From assembly GCA_003242675.1 (NCBI GenBank), contig QGVE01000145.1, positions 1 through 6,197 of the forward strand: a DNA stretch of 6,197 bases. Direction: 5' to 3'. Positions 5,810 to 6,197 of the stretch are shown in pieces. A program made the translations under genes and the position numbers. Source of the DNA: Bacillota bacterium. Its GTDB lineage: Bacteria; Bacillota_E; Symbiobacteriia; Symbiobacteriales; Symbiobacteriaceae. The notes under the pieces were generated by a model that saw nothing but the letters and a program-made list of their open reading frames with translations, ran no database searches and was not told the DNA's origin. Positions within the stretch are counted from its first letter, which is position 1; every line of letters starts with the position of its first letter.

Positions 5810-6197
5810 ATGAAGCGGAATCTTCCTGTGACCCAGGTTGAACGCGACTACCCCGATGAGGAACGGTTGATCTCGGAAACGGATCTGCGCGGCATCATCA
5901 CGGCGGCCAACGACTCTTTCTGCGCCGTCTGTGGCTACAGCCGGGAGGAGCTGGTCGGCAAGCCGCACAACATCGTCCGCCATCCCGACGTGCCCCCTGC
6001 CATCTTCAAGGACATGTGGGATACCATCCAGGCCGGCGAACGGTGGGTGGGGATCGTCAAGAACCGCTGCAAGAACGGCGACCACTACTGGGTCAAGGCC
6101 TTTGTCTCGCCGGTGGTCGTCGGCGGCAAGGTCGTCGGCTACCGGTCGGTGCGGCGCAAGCCCACCCGGGAGGAGATCCGGCAGGCCGAGGAGCTCT
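5810..6197 (+). CDS. Aer-like PAS-domain sensor, N-terminal part (3' end outside window)
   Basis: The 129 visible residues match the N-terminal PAS domain of the FAD-binding energy-taxis receptor Aer. They include an N-terminal cap with VTQVE, then ETDLRGIITAANDSF, GYSREELVGKPHNIVRHPD, FKDMW, GERWVGIVKNRCKNGDHYW and VVGYRSVRRKP. Residues R57, H58, D60, W70, W79 and N85, in the FAD-pocket region of E. coli Aer, occur at the same numbers, so aerotaxis or redox sensing through FAD is a strong inference. The ATG at 5810 is six bases after GGAGGT. The frame stays open to the last base. What follows the PAS domain (HAMP and methyl-accepting signalling domain, or a kinase or cyclase output) is not visible, so receptor type is unproven. 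It is transcriptionally separate from the aro genes. Confidence 0.9.
   Translation, partial: MKRNLPVTQVERDYPDEERLISETDLRGIITAANDSFCAVCGYSREELVGKPHNIVRHPDVPPAIFKDMWDTIQAGERWVGIVKNRCKNGDHYWVKAFVSPVVVGGKVVGYRSVRRKPTREEIRQAEEL

Noticed and set aside
5696..6085. Open frame on the minus strand opposite the Aer-like gene
   Set aside because: The plus strand codes for an unmistakable Aer-type PAS domain with a good ribosome-binding site. The minus-strand frame has no supported start and no family motifs.
1..6197. CRISPR arrays, insertion sequences, tRNA or rRNA genes, phage or defence genes
   Set aside because: No spaced direct repeats, transposase motifs, terminal repeats, tRNA cloverleaf or rRNA signatures were seen. 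The window is core metabolism plus a sensor gene.

Overview
The window is a stretch of chromosome of very high GC content, roughly 70% by eye. It carries aromatic amino-acid biosynthesis genes read left to right. A textbook T-box leader, Shine-Dalgarno sites such as AAGGAG and GGAGGTG, and tight stop/start overlaps point to a Firmicutes-type (Bacillota) bacterium with unusually high GC, such as a Symbiobacterium-like lineage. The organism is an inference from composition plus the T-box; no database search was made.

Layout. Bases 1-464 hold the 3' end of trpB, and 461-1300 hold trpA, joined by a 4-base ATGA overlap. This is the distal end of a trp operon. The stop codon of trpA lies inside the -35 box of a new promoter (TTGACG-17-TAAACT, 1297-1325). 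That promoter drives a 5' leader of about 350 bases containing a complete T-box riboswitch (about 1341-1650). Its specifier triplet reads UAC (Tyr), and it ends in a 12-bp terminator hairpin with a T-rich tail. The leader precedes aroF (DAHP synthase, 1686-2726), tyrA (prephenate/arogenate dehydrogenase, 2719-3639) and aroA (EPSP synthase, 3750-5042). aroF makes the first committed compound of the shikimate pathway, aroA acts at its sixth step, and tyrA directs the product to tyrosine. A tyrosine-sensing leader therefore fits the gene content. aroF also carries an N-terminal domain of the type used for feedback control, while tyrA has no C-terminal ACT domain.

Downstream of aroA is a 162-base gap with an AT-rich inverted repeat and a plausible promoter. 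It is followed by a small three-helix membrane protein of unknown function (5205-5552) and a strong intrinsic terminator (5586-5622). A 187-base intergenic region then leads to the 5' part of an Aer-like PAS sensor gene (from 5810, cut by the window end). This opens an unrelated energy-taxis or signalling locus.

Most of the window is ordinary, well-organised metabolism. The points most worth following up are the Tyr T-box transcription unit nested against trpA, an EPSP synthase with several changed substrate-pocket residues, and a TyrA whose cofactor loop resembles NADP-type enzymes.
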